Assembly (NCBI RefSeq): GCF_900115475.1
Contig: NZ_FOWP01000017.1
Span: 41,315-105,314 of the forward strand
From: Ectopseudomonas composti
GTDB taxonomy: Bacteria > Pseudomonadota > Gammaproteobacteria > Pseudomonadales > Pseudomonadaceae
DNA: 64,000 nt
Direction: 5' to 3'
Notes under the pieces: generated by a model
Told to the model about the DNA's origin: nothing
The model's input: the letters and a program-made list of their open reading frames with translations, nothing else
The model's database searches: none
Program-made: the position numbers and the translations under genes
In this document: in pieces, positions 50,377 to 59,053 of the stretch
Layout: the number at the start of each line of letters is the position of its first letter
How positions within the stretch are numbered: position 1 is the stretch's first letter

Positions 50377-51264
50377 CTACTGTTTCCGAGGACCTCGCCT
50401 GTTCTGCCAGGCAGCCGCCAAACCGCTGAGGCAGATGATGAGTATTCCGATCAGCGCGGTGTTATCCGGCCTGTGCTGGAATACCAGCAACCCCAACAGC
50501 CCGGCAAAGACGATCTGCACATAGCCAAACGGCGCCAGCAAGGCCGGCGCCGCGTAGCGAAAGGAATGCGTCAGCAACAGGTGCGCCGCCATGCCGCAAC
50601 CGCCCAGGGCCAGCATCATCAGGCCGTGTGCCAGGCTCGGCACATGCCAGAAGAACGGCACCAACAGGCTCATCACCAACGTGTTGACCAGCCCCGCGAA
50701 GAAGTTGCTGGTAGTGGCACTGTCCACAGTGCTCAGGCGCCGGGTCAGTATCTGATAGAAACTGAAGCAAAGCGCCGCGCTCAGCGGCAACAGAACCGCC
50801 GGGGTGAACAGATCACCACCGGGATGGACGATGATCATCACGCCGATAAAGCCGACGATCACTGCGACCCACTGCCCAAGGCTGACCTTCTCCCCCAGCA
50901 GCGGTACCGACAGTGCAGTTACCAGCAGCGGAGCCAGGAAGATCACCGAGGTCGCCTCGGCCAACGGCATGTACATCAAGCCCGTGGTGAACAGCAGGCT
51001 GACGGAGAGCAGACAGAGCGCCCTCAATACCTGCAGGCCAGGCCGCTTGGTACGCAGCACACGCAAGCCGGACTGCGGCAGGAAGATGCCGGCCATCAGC
51101 AGGGTGTGCACGACATAACGTGCCCAGACGATCAGGATGATCGGATAGAAGCCGGACAGGTATTTGGAAATCGCATCGTGGCTGGCGAACAGAAAGGTCG
51201 CCAGCACCATCAGCGCAATGCCCTTGAGTGGATGATTGACGCCGGATAGCGGTGTGGAACTCAT
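50377..51264 (-). CDS. EamA/DMT-family transporter
   Basis: A 295-aa inner-membrane protein with ten predicted helices and two EamA repeats (GIALMVLATFLFASHDAISK and AALCFSFYQILTRRLSTVDS). Such drug/metabolite transporters export or import small metabolites. It is upstream of quiC on the same strand, but the two operator motifs between them suggest a separate quiC promoter. Substrate unknown. Confidence 0.88.
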   Translation of the reverse strand: MSSTPLSGVNHPLKGIALMVLATFLFASHDAISKYLSGFYPIILIVWARYVVHTLLMAGIFLPQSGLRVLRTKRPGLQVLRALCLLSVSLLFTTGLMYMPLAEATSVIFLAPLLVTALSVPLLGEKVSLGQWVAVIVGFIGVMIIVHPGGDLFTPAVLLPLSAALCFSFYQILTRRLSTVDSATTSNFFAGLVNTLVMSLLVPFFWHVPSLAHGLMMLALGGCGMAAHLLLTHSFRYAAPALLAPFGYVQIVFAGLLGLLVFQHRPDNTALIGILIICLSGLAAAWQNRRGPRKQ

Positions 51265-51392
51265 TGAATGCTCGGGATGCGGACATGCCGCGGAACCATA
51301 GATAGGCAGCTAACTATACAGATCTCCCAATCCTGCCGCCTATGACCCGCGTGACAGTATCTGACCCGCGGGTGACGGACGGCATCGAGACG

Positions 51393-52208
51393 CTATACCT
51401 GCCCTAGCAAACGCCGCGTCTTGTCCATGGCCATCTGTGCCCGCTGCAGCGCACTGACGCCCTGCTCGAGCAACTGACGCGTGGGAATTTCCAGGCTCAG
51501 AGCAATGGTCGGCGGCAGCGCACGCAGTAACCCGAGCAGATCGCTGTCGCCATCGCCAGGGAAACGTCGCTCGTTGCGCGCTTGACGCAGAATCTCATCC
51601 ATATCGTCCGGGCAGGGGCCATTGACGTCGCACAGTTGCGCGTAACGCATGCGTTCGGCCGGCACCCGCGCCAGGTCCGCCAGGCTGGAGCCGGAGCGAT
51701 CGAAGTGGAAGGCATCGACCAGAATGCAGCCATTGGGACGGTTTGCCGCATCAACGATGCGCCTGGCTTGGGTCAGATCGCGGGCGTTGGTCCAAGGCAT
51801 GAACTCCAGGTGCGGGAACAAGCCAAATGGCGCGGCCAGGTCACAGACGGCTGCGAAGTTCTCGGTCAGACGCGCTTCGTCCGGGTCATTGCCGGCGATC
51901 AGCACGTCGGTCGCGCCGAATTCGGCGCCCACCTCGAAAATGGCTTCTAAATCGCTGACCCGGGTTTCCGGCTTCAGACGCAGGATCTCGATATCCGCCA
52001 CTTTGATTCCGGTATCGCTCAGGCGCTTGCGGGTCTGGGCGCGCAGACCGGCATCGGCCATCAGCGGAAAGTGGTGCTCCTCCGGCGTAGCCGGCACCAG
52101 GCGCAAGCCAACATGGCTGTAGCCCGCACGGGCGGCCACATCGATCATTTCCGGTGGTGACACTTCGAGGACGGTGAGGGCAGCAAGGGACAGAATACGT
52201 TCGCTCAT
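51393..52208 (-). CDS. Sugar phosphate isomerase/epimerase-type TIM barrel
   Basis: A 271-aa AP-endonuclease-2-like barrel: LAALTVLEVSPPEMIDVAAR, YSHVGLRLVPATPEEHHFPL, FPHLEFMPWTNARDL, CILVDAFHFDRSG, YAQLCDVNGPCP and SLEIPTRQLLEQG supply the expected metal-binding E, D/H and E. Start at MSERILSLAAL; the frame begins 11 codons upstream. It starts 14 bases after the Gfo/Idh/MocA stop. Such pairs act in cyclitol or sugar-acid catabolism (IolE/IolG-like). Confidence 0.85.
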   Translation of the reverse strand: MSERILSLAALTVLEVSPPEMIDVAARAGYSHVGLRLVPATPEEHHFPLMADAGLRAQTRKRLSDTGIKVADIEILRLKPETRVSDLEAIFEVGAEFGATDVLIAGNDPDEARLTENFAAVCDLAAPFGLFPHLEFMPWTNARDLTQARRIVDAANRPNGCILVDAFHFDRSGSSLADLARVPAERMRYAQLCDVNGPCPDDMDEILRQARNERRFPGDGDSDLLGLLRALPPTIALSLEIPTRQLLEQGVSALQRAQMAMDKTRRLLGQV

Positions 52209-52221
52209 GATGATTCTCGAA

Positions 52222-53271
52222 TCAGATAATTTCAGGGGCACAGGCCTGGCCGCTTTCGGCTGCCTGGCGGATGGCCTCTACCAGCGCCAGGGTGCGACCG
52301 GCATCGGCGGCGTTGATTAGCGGTTGGGCCTGACCTCGGGCAACCGCGATGAAATGCAGCAACTGACGGCGCAGGGCTTCGCCGGCTTCGAAGCCTTCCT
52401 GCACCTGCAACAACGGCTGGTGCCAGCCGGCGCCGTCCTCGGCGTAATGCCAGCGCTTGAGCTGCGGAATACTCAGTGCCCCGCGCGTGCCGGCGAGCAG
52501 GTAGCAGGGCTGGTCAGCCTGCCGCGGGTAGACCGGGTTCTCGCCCGAGTCCAGCTCCCAGCTCCAGGGCGCAGCGACGGCGTCGGAGCCAGTCAGGCTG
52601 CCCAGCGCGCCGCCTTCGAACTGCAGTAGCACCGCGGCGCTGTCCTCGTTGGCGAAGCCACGCACACCATTGCTGGTGATGGCTTGAACCTGGCGCACCT
52701 CGCCACACAGGTGGCGTAGCAGGTCGAGGTCATGAATCAGGTTGGTCAGCAGCATGCCGGCACCCGCTTCGCGGCGCCAGGCGATGTCGTAGTAGCTGTC
52801 GGGCTTCTGCACCTGCCACAGTGCGGTCACTGTGGTCAGCCGGCCAAGAGCGTCCTGTTCGATCAGCTCGCGGGCACGGGCGATCAATGGATTGTGTCGA
52901 CGATGATGGCCAACCAGCACAGGCACGCCACTGCGCTCACTGGCAGCCACCAGTTCGCGCACCTCATCCAGGTGCACACCCACCGGTTTCTCCAGAAGTA
53001 CCGGTACGCCCGCTGCGATGCAGTCGAGCGCAGTGCTGACATGCAGCGCATTCGGGTTGGCGACGATCACCGCCTCGGGTCGCGCTTGCGCCAGCATCTG
53101 CTGGTGATCGGCGAAATATGGCACGCCACATTCAGCCGCAAAATCGGCAGCCTGCGGACCAGGATCGGCGATGGCGCACAACTGTGCTTCGGCCAGATTC
53201 TGCAGGTGCTGATAGTGCTGGCGGCCCATGACGCCAGCGCCGATCAGGGCAATACGCAAAGGGGAAGTCAC
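52222..53271 (-). CDS. Gfo/Idh/MocA-family oxidoreductase
   Basis: A 349-aa NAD(P)-dependent dehydrogenase. The Rossmann motif is RIALIGAGVMGRQHYQHLQN, the catalytic-lysine motif is VLLEKPVGVHLDEV, and the C-terminal part contains the His/Asp-bearing MLLTNLIHDLDLLRHL. Related enzymes act on inositols, sugars and, in some cases, hydroaromatic acids. It is the first gene of an operon with the TIM-barrel gene, with its own GAACT-N-AGTTC dyad upstream. Confidence 0.88.
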   Translation of the reverse strand: MTSPLRIALIGAGVMGRQHYQHLQNLAEAQLCAIADPGPQAADFAAECGVPYFADHQQMLAQARPEAVIVANPNALHVSTALDCIAAGVPVLLEKPVGVHLDEVRELVAASERSGVPVLVGHHRRHNPLIARARELIEQDALGRLTTVTALWQVQKPDSYYDIAWRREAGAGMLLTNLIHDLDLLRHLCGEVRQVQAITSNGVRGFANEDSAAVLLQFEGGALGSLTGSDAVAAPWSWELDSGENPVYPRQADQPCYLLAGTRGALSIPQLKRWHYAEDGAGWHQPLLQVQEGFEAGEALRRQLLHFIAVARGQAQPLINAADAGRTLALVEAIRQAAESGQACAPEII

Positions 53272-53593
53272 GCGTTGATCCTCTTGTTGTCGTTCTCACG
53301 CAGGTGCGCCGAATGCATCAGGCACAGCCATTTAATATTTAGAACTTAGTTCCAAAAGTTACGCAAGACGAAAATGCAGCGGATATCGCAGGCCTCGCTG
53401 CACACCTCTAGAAGTCGTCGCGGAATTCGTAAGGTGCGCCATGCGCACCGCGCCTTCAGAGCAATCGGATTTGGCATCCGGCCCGCGGATTACTGCAGGC
53501 GCGGCAGTGCCGAGAAGGACGCTGATTCGCGGCTGAAGCGGAATGCCGCCCAGCCGCTCCGACGATGGATTGGGTATATCGCCGTCTAGCCGA
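53272..53593. other. Intergenic region with operator-like dyad
   Basis: A 322-base gap between the Gfo/Idh/MocA gene and the IclR gene, both minus strand. The dyad GAACTTAGTTC is at 53342-53352. The rest contains GC-rich imperfect repeats, including GGTGCGCCATGCGCACC (53435-53451), and no recognisable gene. Confidence 0.6.
53342..53352 (-). promoter_or_regulatory. Dyad GAACT-T-AGTTC upstream of the Gfo/Idh/MocA gene
   Basis: Perfect 5-bp arms around one base, 71 bases upstream of the start at 53271. A separate half-site type from the CGATTATCG boxes, so another regulator may act here. Confidence 0.45.
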
Positions 53594-54370
53594 TCAGGCG
53601 AACAACTCGGAGGCGGGGCTTGCAGCGGACAACTCATTGGCGGCTGCCAGCAGTTCCGCCGCCAGCTCATGCATGCGCGCGAGCGGCAAGCGTGCGCTCG
53701 GGCCGGCGATGCTGAGCACACCGATCACCCGACCATCACGCGGGTCACGCACCACAGCAGCCAGCGCTGCGGTGCCGAGCGACGAACTCTCCATGACCCA
53801 GGCATAACCCTGCTGACGCGCCAGGGCCAGGCGCTGCAGCAACTCCTGTTCGTTGCGTGGCGCATTGGGGCCGACGTCGGCAGAGTCGGCGACACCCTGC
53901 CGCGCCACCAGTTCCAGGGCCTCGGCATCGCTCATGCTGGCCAGCCAGGCGTGCCCGGAGGCGGTATAGAACAGCGGCGCGTCACGCCCCATGTCGGGGT
54001 CGTAACGCAGGCCGGAGCGGGCGCCCTGGCTCTTGGCGATCCAGGTCTGGCGCTCGCCCTCGATCACGCCAAGGCGTACCAGCTCGCCGCTGGTTTCAGC
54101 CAGGCCATCAAGAATCGGCTGTACCACGTCAGCGCCGCTGTTGGTCAGATAGCGAAAGCCCAGCGCCACCAGTTTGGTGGAAAGCCGATAGCGACTGGTG
54201 AGCGCATCCTGGCGTACGTAACCCAGGCGAATCAGTTCGGCGAGCATGCGATGCGTGGCGCTCTTGGGAATACCCAGCTCATCGGCCAGAGCCTGCATCT
54301 GCACACCACGGGCGTCGCGAGTGAGGCTTTCGAGAAGGCTGAGCGCGCGTTCGATCTGACTGCCGGCCAT
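53594..54370 (-). CDS. IclR-family regulator (second)
   Basis: A 258-aa IclR regulator: winged helix (SQIERALSLLESLTRDARGV, MQALADELGIPKSATHRMLA), then effector domain (GELVRLGVIEGERQTWIAKS, MGRDAPLFYTASGHAWLASM, RLPLARMHELAAELLAAANE). It is divergent from the TctBA operon; the 180-base gap carries GTTCGGTTATCGAAC, so this protein is the first candidate for the CGATTATCG-type sites. Confidence 0.88.
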   Translation of the reverse strand: MAGSQIERALSLLESLTRDARGVQMQALADELGIPKSATHRMLAELIRLGYVRQDALTSRYRLSTKLVALGFRYLTNSGADVVQPILDGLAETSGELVRLGVIEGERQTWIAKSQGARSGLRYDPDMGRDAPLFYTASGHAWLASMSDAEALELVARQGVADSADVGPNAPRNEQELLQRLALARQQGYAWVMESSSLGTAALAAVVRDPRDGRVIGVLSIAGPSARLPLARMHELAAELLAAANELSAASPASELFA

Positions 54371-54490
54371 GAGAGAGTCCTGGAAAATTTGCGCCGATTC
54401 TAAGAGACAAGCGCCCGCCGATGCGAGCCAGACGCACGCCTGCCTCTGGATGCATGGGCGCGGACGCGCGATACTGCCGAGGCGACGCGT

Positions 54491-54528
54491 AATGTACTAA
54501 CTGGTTCGTTCTTGTTCGGTTATCGAAC
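54491..54528 (+). promoter_or_regulatory. Control region of the TctBA operon with both operator motifs
   Basis: AATGTACTAACTGGTT (54491-54506) is the exact reverse complement of the aroQ motif at 39318-39333. Eight bases on is GTTCGGTTATCGAAC (54514-54528). Confidence 0.7.
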
Positions 54529-54668
54529 AGAACCCCGTTTAGCGAATTGAAATGGCCAGCCTGGTCGGCTCACTATTCCTACCACGCCTGAAAACGAAGC
54601 GATCTTCTGCCTGGTGCATCACGCTTCGAATGTTTCAGCAGCCAATAAATATAAGAAGGTCAATTGTC

Positions 54669-54884
54669 ATGTCACAGCCTATGCACCTGCGTGCCCCGGC
54701 CTCCCATGCCACAGCCAGGGCCACTCCTCGCCCGGCCACCAGCTCGTTGCTCGACGACTGGTCATCCCTATCGACGCTAGCCATGCCCGTCCTCGCCCCT
54801 GCCTGTCATGACATGCACTGGAGCTTCCGGCCGCGCCTGTTCAGCTCGCTGCTTGCCAGGCTGCTGCCTGCGCGCAAAGCCTGA
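54669..54884 (+). CDS. Possible small protein upstream of tctB
   Basis: A 71-codon frame starting MSQPMHLRAPASHATARATP with AAGAAGG upstream, ending LLARLLPARKA. No signal peptide, and no known family. Its place in the leader of the tctBAC operon suggests either a leader peptide or a non-coding segment. The frame extends to 54552 upstream but without a better ribosome site. Confidence 0.35.
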   Translation: MSQPMHLRAPASHATARATPRPATSSLLDDWSSLSTLAMPVLAPACHDMHWSFRPRLFSSLLARLLPARKA

Positions 54885-54924
54885 CTCAGCCCCTTACTCT
54901 CCCCCATTCTGTCGGAGCGATAGC

Positions 54925-55395
54925 ATGAACAAGACAGACAAGATGCTGGTCGGCGAGCGCACGTTCTGCGCCCTGCTGCTGGTATTAAGCCTGGCGATCT
55001 TCTACCTGGCCTACCAGATTTCCGGCTTCTCCTCGGCCAACTCTCCGGGCGCCTTTCCTATCGGCGTGGCGCTGGTGATGATCCTGTCGGCGGTGAAGAT
55101 TGCCTTCGAGCTGGTCGGCAAGGCACGCCCCGACTGCAGTGGCTGGCTCGATGCCTTCCAACAGTTCCGTCGCCAACATTTCCCCAAAGCTGTCCTGATC
55201 TTTGGCCTGCTGGCCGTGGTGTACCTAGCGGCTATTCAGTGGGCCAGTTTCTACGTCAGCACCTTCCTTTTCCTGGTGCTGTCGATTGTCTACCTGCGCA
55301 ATGGCCGCGTTCTCAACGCCATCCTGATCGCAGCTGTGCTGCTGGTGCTGATCTATCTGCTGTTCAGCCTGGCCTTCAGCGTTTACCTGCCATAA
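54925..55395 (+). CDS. tctB: Tripartite tricarboxylate transporter, small membrane subunit
   Basis: A 156-aa protein with four helices, including FCALLLVLSLAIFYLAYQIS, PIGVALVMILSAVKIAFELV, KAVLIFGLLAVVYLAAIQWA and VLLVLIYLLFSLAFSVYLP. ATG at 54925 with GGAG upstream; the frame extends upstream into the leader. TctB-family subunit, partner of TctA 13 bases downstream. Confidence 0.9.
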   Translation: MNKTDKMLVGERTFCALLLVLSLAIFYLAYQISGFSSANSPGAFPIGVALVMILSAVKIAFELVGKARPDCSGWLDAFQQFRRQHFPKAVLIFGLLAVVYLAAIQWASFYVSTFLFLVLSIVYLRNGRVLNAILIAAVLLVLIYLLFSLAFSVYLP

Positions 55396-55408
55396 CGAGG
55401 CACCCGAG

Positions 55409-56923
55409 ATGAGCGATACCTTTTCCTACCTGCTGATGGCCTGGAGCGATCCGCAGCTGCTGATGCTGACTGCGCTGGGCACCTTTGCCGGCATCTATAT
55501 CGGCGCCATCCCGGGCCTGTCGGTGACCATGGCAGTGTCCATCCTGGTGTCCTTCACCTTCTCCTGGGACGTCAACGACGCCCTGGCGCTGATCGTCGGC
55601 ATCTTCATTGGCGGCGTTTACGGTGGCTCGCGCAGCGCCATCCTGCTGAACATCCCCGGCGCGCCCTCCTCAGTGGCCACGGCCTTCGATGGCTACCCGC
55701 TGGCACAACAGGGCGAAGCCGGACGCGCCATCGGCCTGAGCACCGTAATGTCGGTGGTCGGCGGTATCGTCGGTACCATCATGCTCGCCAGTGCCGCACC
55801 GCTGATCGGCGATCTGGCTCTGCGGTTTGCTCCGCGCGACTACTTTCTGGTGGCGACCATCGGCCTGCTACTGGTCGGTAGCCTGTCCGAAGGCTCGCTG
55901 GCCAAGGGCATCTTCGCCGCAGCACTGGGTGCGATCATCGGCCTGGTAGGCATGGACCCGGTCACCGCCGAAGGGCGCTTCACCCTCGGCCAGGTCGAAC
56001 TGATGGGCGGCATCCACTACGTGGTGCTGATGATCGGTCTGTTCGGCGTCGCCGAGGCCTTCTATCAACTGCATAACCTGGACAGCCCCGTCATTCGGCA
56101 GAAGGTGGACAAGATCCTGCCGTCCTTCGCCATGGTCCTGAAATTCCTGCCACTGTCGATCCGCACCTCGATCATCGGCGTGGTGGTCGGCGTGTTGCCG
56201 GGCGTGGGTGGCGACATCGCTGCGCTGATGGCCTACGACCATGCCAAGCGCACCGTGAAAAATCCGTCCAAACCATTCGGCAAGGGTGCCTACGAAGGCC
56301 TGGTAGCCCCGGAAACCGCCAACAGTGCAGCGGTCGGTGGCGCCTACGTGCCGATGCTGACCCTGGGCATGCCGGGCGACGCGGTCACCGCGGTGATCAT
56401 CGGCGCCCTGGTTGTGCATGGCCTTAACCCCGGCCCGATGCTGATGGTGGAGAACCCGCACATTTTCTACTTCACCGTCGGCAACCTGCTGCTGGCCAAC
56501 GTGTTTCTGATGATCTTCGGCCTGATGGGCATCAAGCTCTTCGCCAAGTTCGTCGAGATGCCCAAGGCCGTGCTGATTCCGCTGATCCTGGTGCTCTGCG
56601 TAGTCGGTACCTACTCGATCAACAGCAGCATGACCGAGGTGTACTGGATGCTCGGCTTCGGTGTGCTCGGCTATCTGCTGAAGATCTTCGGCTTCCAGAT
56701 GGGCCCGATCATCCTCGGCGCCATCCTCGGCCCGCTGATGGACACCTCGTACCGCCAGGCCATGTCCTCGGCCGGCGATCACCCGGGCGAACTGCTGCAG
56801 GGTCTGGTCACCAGCCCGCTGTCGCTGATCCTGACCAGCGCGGTAGTGCTGATCCTGCTGGGCAACACCCCGCTTCTGAAGAAACTCAAGAGCAAGTTCA
56901 GCCCGGCTTCGGCCCGCGGCTGA
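55409..56923 (+). CDS. tctA: Tripartite tricarboxylate transporter, large membrane subunit
   Basis: A 504-aa protein with about 12 helices. Family motifs are visible near the N-terminus (FAGIYIGAIPGLSVTMAVSI, FIGGVYGGSRSAILLNIPGA) and centre (GVLPGVGGDIAALMAYDHAK, MLTLGMPGDAVTAVIIGALV). It forms the symporter with TctB and receives substrate from a TctC protein. In this cluster the substrate is probably a hydroaromatic or aromatic acid. Confidence 0.93.
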   Translation: MSDTFSYLLMAWSDPQLLMLTALGTFAGIYIGAIPGLSVTMAVSILVSFTFSWDVNDALALIVGIFIGGVYGGSRSAILLNIPGAPSSVATAFDGYPLAQQGEAGRAIGLSTVMSVVGGIVGTIMLASAAPLIGDLALRFAPRDYFLVATIGLLLVGSLSEGSLAKGIFAAALGAIIGLVGMDPVTAEGRFTLGQVELMGGIHYVVLMIGLFGVAEAFYQLHNLDSPVIRQKVDKILPSFAMVLKFLPLSIRTSIIGVVVGVLPGVGGDIAALMAYDHAKRTVKNPSKPFGKGAYEGLVAPETANSAAVGGAYVPMLTLGMPGDAVTAVIIGALVVHGLNPGPMLMVENPHIFYFTVGNLLLANVFLMIFGLMGIKLFAKFVEMPKAVLIPLILVLCVVGTYSINSSMTEVYWMLGFGVLGYLLKIFGFQMGPIILGAILGPLMDTSYRQAMSSAGDHPGELLQGLVTSPLSLILTSAVVLILLGNTPLLKKLKSKFSPASARG

Positions 56924-56991
56924 TACCCGATTTCACCAGGCGTGCCCCGGCCTACAGGGGCTCACAACAACAACCGATGGAGAGTCTCCAC

Positions 56992-57993
56992 ATGTTCAAA
57001 TCGTTACTGACTGGCGCCGCTCTCGGACTCAGCGCCCTCACCATGGCTCTGCCAGCCCACGCCGAATACCCCGAGCGCAGCATCCAGGCGGTCATTCCCT
57101 GGGGTGCAGGTGGCGCCACCGACAACGTCATGCGCAGCCTTACTCCGTACGTGGAAAAAGAGCTGGGCGGCAAGTTCATCCTCAACAACCGTCCGGGTGG
57201 CACCGCCGTCATCGGCAGCACCCACGTCATGCAGCAACGCCCGAACGGCTACACCATCCTGCTCGGCGCCGAGAACCCGCAGCTCTATAAAGTGCTGAAA
57301 CTCGCCGACTTCGATTACGCCGACTTCTACCCGGTCAACATCATCGGCCAGAACGTGGTGGTAATCGCCGCCAACGCCGACGCGCCATTCAACAACATGG
57401 CCGAGCTGATGGCGGCTGCCAAGGCCAACCCGGACACCCTGCGCATGGGCTCCACTGGTGCCGGCGGCCTGCCGAGCACCGTCAGCGCGATGATCAACGC
57501 AGTGGATGAGCTGAAAGTGCGTGAAGTGACCTTCGGTGGCGACGGCCCCGGCATCACCGCGCTGATGGGCAAGCACATCGACTTCATGCCGCTGAGCCTG
57601 GCCGCCGCGCGCGAGCTGGTGCGCAGCGGCAAGCTCAAGGCCCTGGCCGTGTTCGCCACCGAGGAAACCCCGGAACTGCCGGGCGTGGAGCCGATCACCA
57701 AGTCCCTGCCGGCCATCGCCGAGTACCTGCCTTGGGGTCCGTTCTGGGGCGCCTTCGTGCACAAGGACACCCCGGATGACGTCAAGCAGAAGCTGGTCGA
57801 TGCTTACGCCAAGGCCGTGGCCAATCCCGAGTTCCAGGGCTTTCTGAAGAACTTCGGTGCACAGAGCCTGAACCTCAGCGGCGCAGAAGCCGAAGAGTTC
57901 CTCAAACGCTGGCAGTCGGTCACCACTTGGTCGATGTACAAAGCCAAGGCCATCGAGATTTCCCCGGACTCGGTTGGCATCGCCAAGCCCTGA
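56992..57993 (+). CDS. tctC: Tripartite tricarboxylate transporter, solute-binding protein
   Basis: A 333-aa secreted protein (signal MFKSLLTGAALGLSALTMAL, cleavage after AHA), with RSIQAVIPWGAGGATDNVMR, PGGTAVIGSTHVMQQRPNGY and the shared C-terminus LKRWQSVTTWSMYKAK. It is 68 bases after tctA and a close paralogue of the orphan protein at 46447, with the same signal peptide region and similar leader (CCCCGGCC...ACAACAACAACCGATGGAGA). Confidence 0.9.
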   Translation: MFKSLLTGAALGLSALTMALPAHAEYPERSIQAVIPWGAGGATDNVMRSLTPYVEKELGGKFILNNRPGGTAVIGSTHVMQQRPNGYTILLGAENPQLYKVLKLADFDYADFYPVNIIGQNVVVIAANADAPFNNMAELMAAAKANPDTLRMGSTGAGGLPSTVSAMINAVDELKVREVTFGGDGPGITALMGKHIDFMPLSLAAARELVRSGKLKALAVFATEETPELPGVEPITKSLPAIAEYLPWGPFWGAFVHKDTPDDVKQKLVDAYAKAVANPEFQGFLKNFGAQSLNLSGAEAEEFLKRWQSVTTWSMYKAKAIEISPDSVGIAKP

Positions 57994-58030
57994 TCCCTTC
58001 CCCTGCGAGTGCTTTCGGCGCCCGCCTCTC

Positions 58031-58066
58031 TTTCGCCTGCATCGCTGCTCAGCGATGCAGGCGAAA
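58031..58066. terminator. 17-bp perfect hairpin shared by tctC and the AraC gene
   Basis: TTTCGCCTGCATCGCTG and its complement CAGCGATGCAGGCGAAA are separated by two bases. The AraC stop codon (58051-58049) lies in the middle, so part of the terminator is coding sequence. TTTC and GAAA at the arms provide only short runs. Confidence 0.7.
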
Positions 58067-58918
58067 TGCCTTGGGCGAAAGCCCGCTGCCACGCTTGAAG
58101 AAACGGGAAAAATAGCCCGGTTCGGAAAAACCCAGACTGTCTGACACCTGGCTCACCGTCATGGTGGTGTACACCAGACAGCGCTTGGCCTCGAGCAACA
58201 GACGCTGATTGATCAGCTGCAACGCGGATTGCCCGGCCAGCCGCCGGCAAAGCGCATTGAGGTGAGCGGTACTGATCCCCAGGCGCGAAGCGTAATGTTC
58301 AATTGGTAGATGCTCGCGAAAGTGCGTTTCGAGCAAATGCACGAATGCCTGCACATGCCCGCGCCCTCGGCCATCGGCAGGCTCCTGCGCCTCACTTCGC
58401 GCCAGTTGCCGGCGCGCGATGGCAACCAGCAGGACACTGATCAGCGATTGCAGCATCAGCTCCCGCGCAGGCTCCAGACGGCCGTACTCCTGGCTGATCG
58501 ACTCGAACAAGGCATCTAGATAACGGCGCTGCTCGCCAACCTCATAGCACATGGGACTCTGCAAGCATTGCTGGCCCAGCGGCGCAGCCAATTGTTCCAC
58601 CAGCGGTCGCGCCAGGCTCAGCACATAGCCCTGAACATCACGCGAGAAACGAAAGCCGTGCACGCACAGTGCAGGTACGACTTGCAGCGAAGCACTGCGC
58701 ACCAGGCGCACTTGCCCCTCCACCTCCAGCTCCGCCTCACCCACCTGCACATAGAGCAACTGCAGCAGGTCAGCGTGGCGGTGCGGTTTGATTTCCCAAC
58801 CGTGCAACTGGCTGCGCTCGGGAATCGATTCGCAGTGGATAAGGTCGGGGGTCGGCCATTCGGTCGTCTCACCGTACAGCTTGAATACCGGCACCAGGGA
58901 GGCTTTCGAAGCAGTCAT
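58049..58918 (-). CDS. AraC-family regulator, probable PobR-type
   Basis: A 289-aa AraC regulator: N-terminal cupin-like effector domain (about residues 20-150, with IKPHRHADLLQLLYVQVGEA) and two helix-turn-helix motifs at the C-terminus (HYASRLGISTAHLNALCRRL and VSQVSDSLGFSEPGYFSRFF). It is divergent from pobA with a 135-base gap, the arrangement of the AraC-type activators of pobA responding to 4-hydroxybenzoate. Confidence 0.85.
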   Translation of the reverse strand: MTASKASLVPVFKLYGETTEWPTPDLIHCESIPERSQLHGWEIKPHRHADLLQLLYVQVGEAELEVEGQVRLVRSASLQVVPALCVHGFRFSRDVQGYVLSLARPLVEQLAAPLGQQCLQSPMCYEVGEQRRYLDALFESISQEYGRLEPARELMLQSLISVLLVAIARRQLARSEAQEPADGRGRGHVQAFVHLLETHFREHLPIEHYASRLGISTAHLNALCRRLAGQSALQLINQRLLLEAKRCLVYTTMTVSQVSDSLGFSEPGYFSRFFKRGSGLSPKAFRLHR

Positions 58919-59053
58919 GAGCGGGCTCTAGAAATCATCGGAAAGTCCAAGAATCCTTTTCGATATTGCCTTCTAACCGAGCATGTATCCACAAAAAATA
59001 CAGACCTGAGCCTGTGAATCGACATACAGCCGATCACGTACTGGAGAACAATA

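Noticed and set aside
57004..58092. A 362-codon minus-strand frame inside tctC
   Set aside because: Antisense shadow; the same pattern is seen opposite the paralogous tctC.
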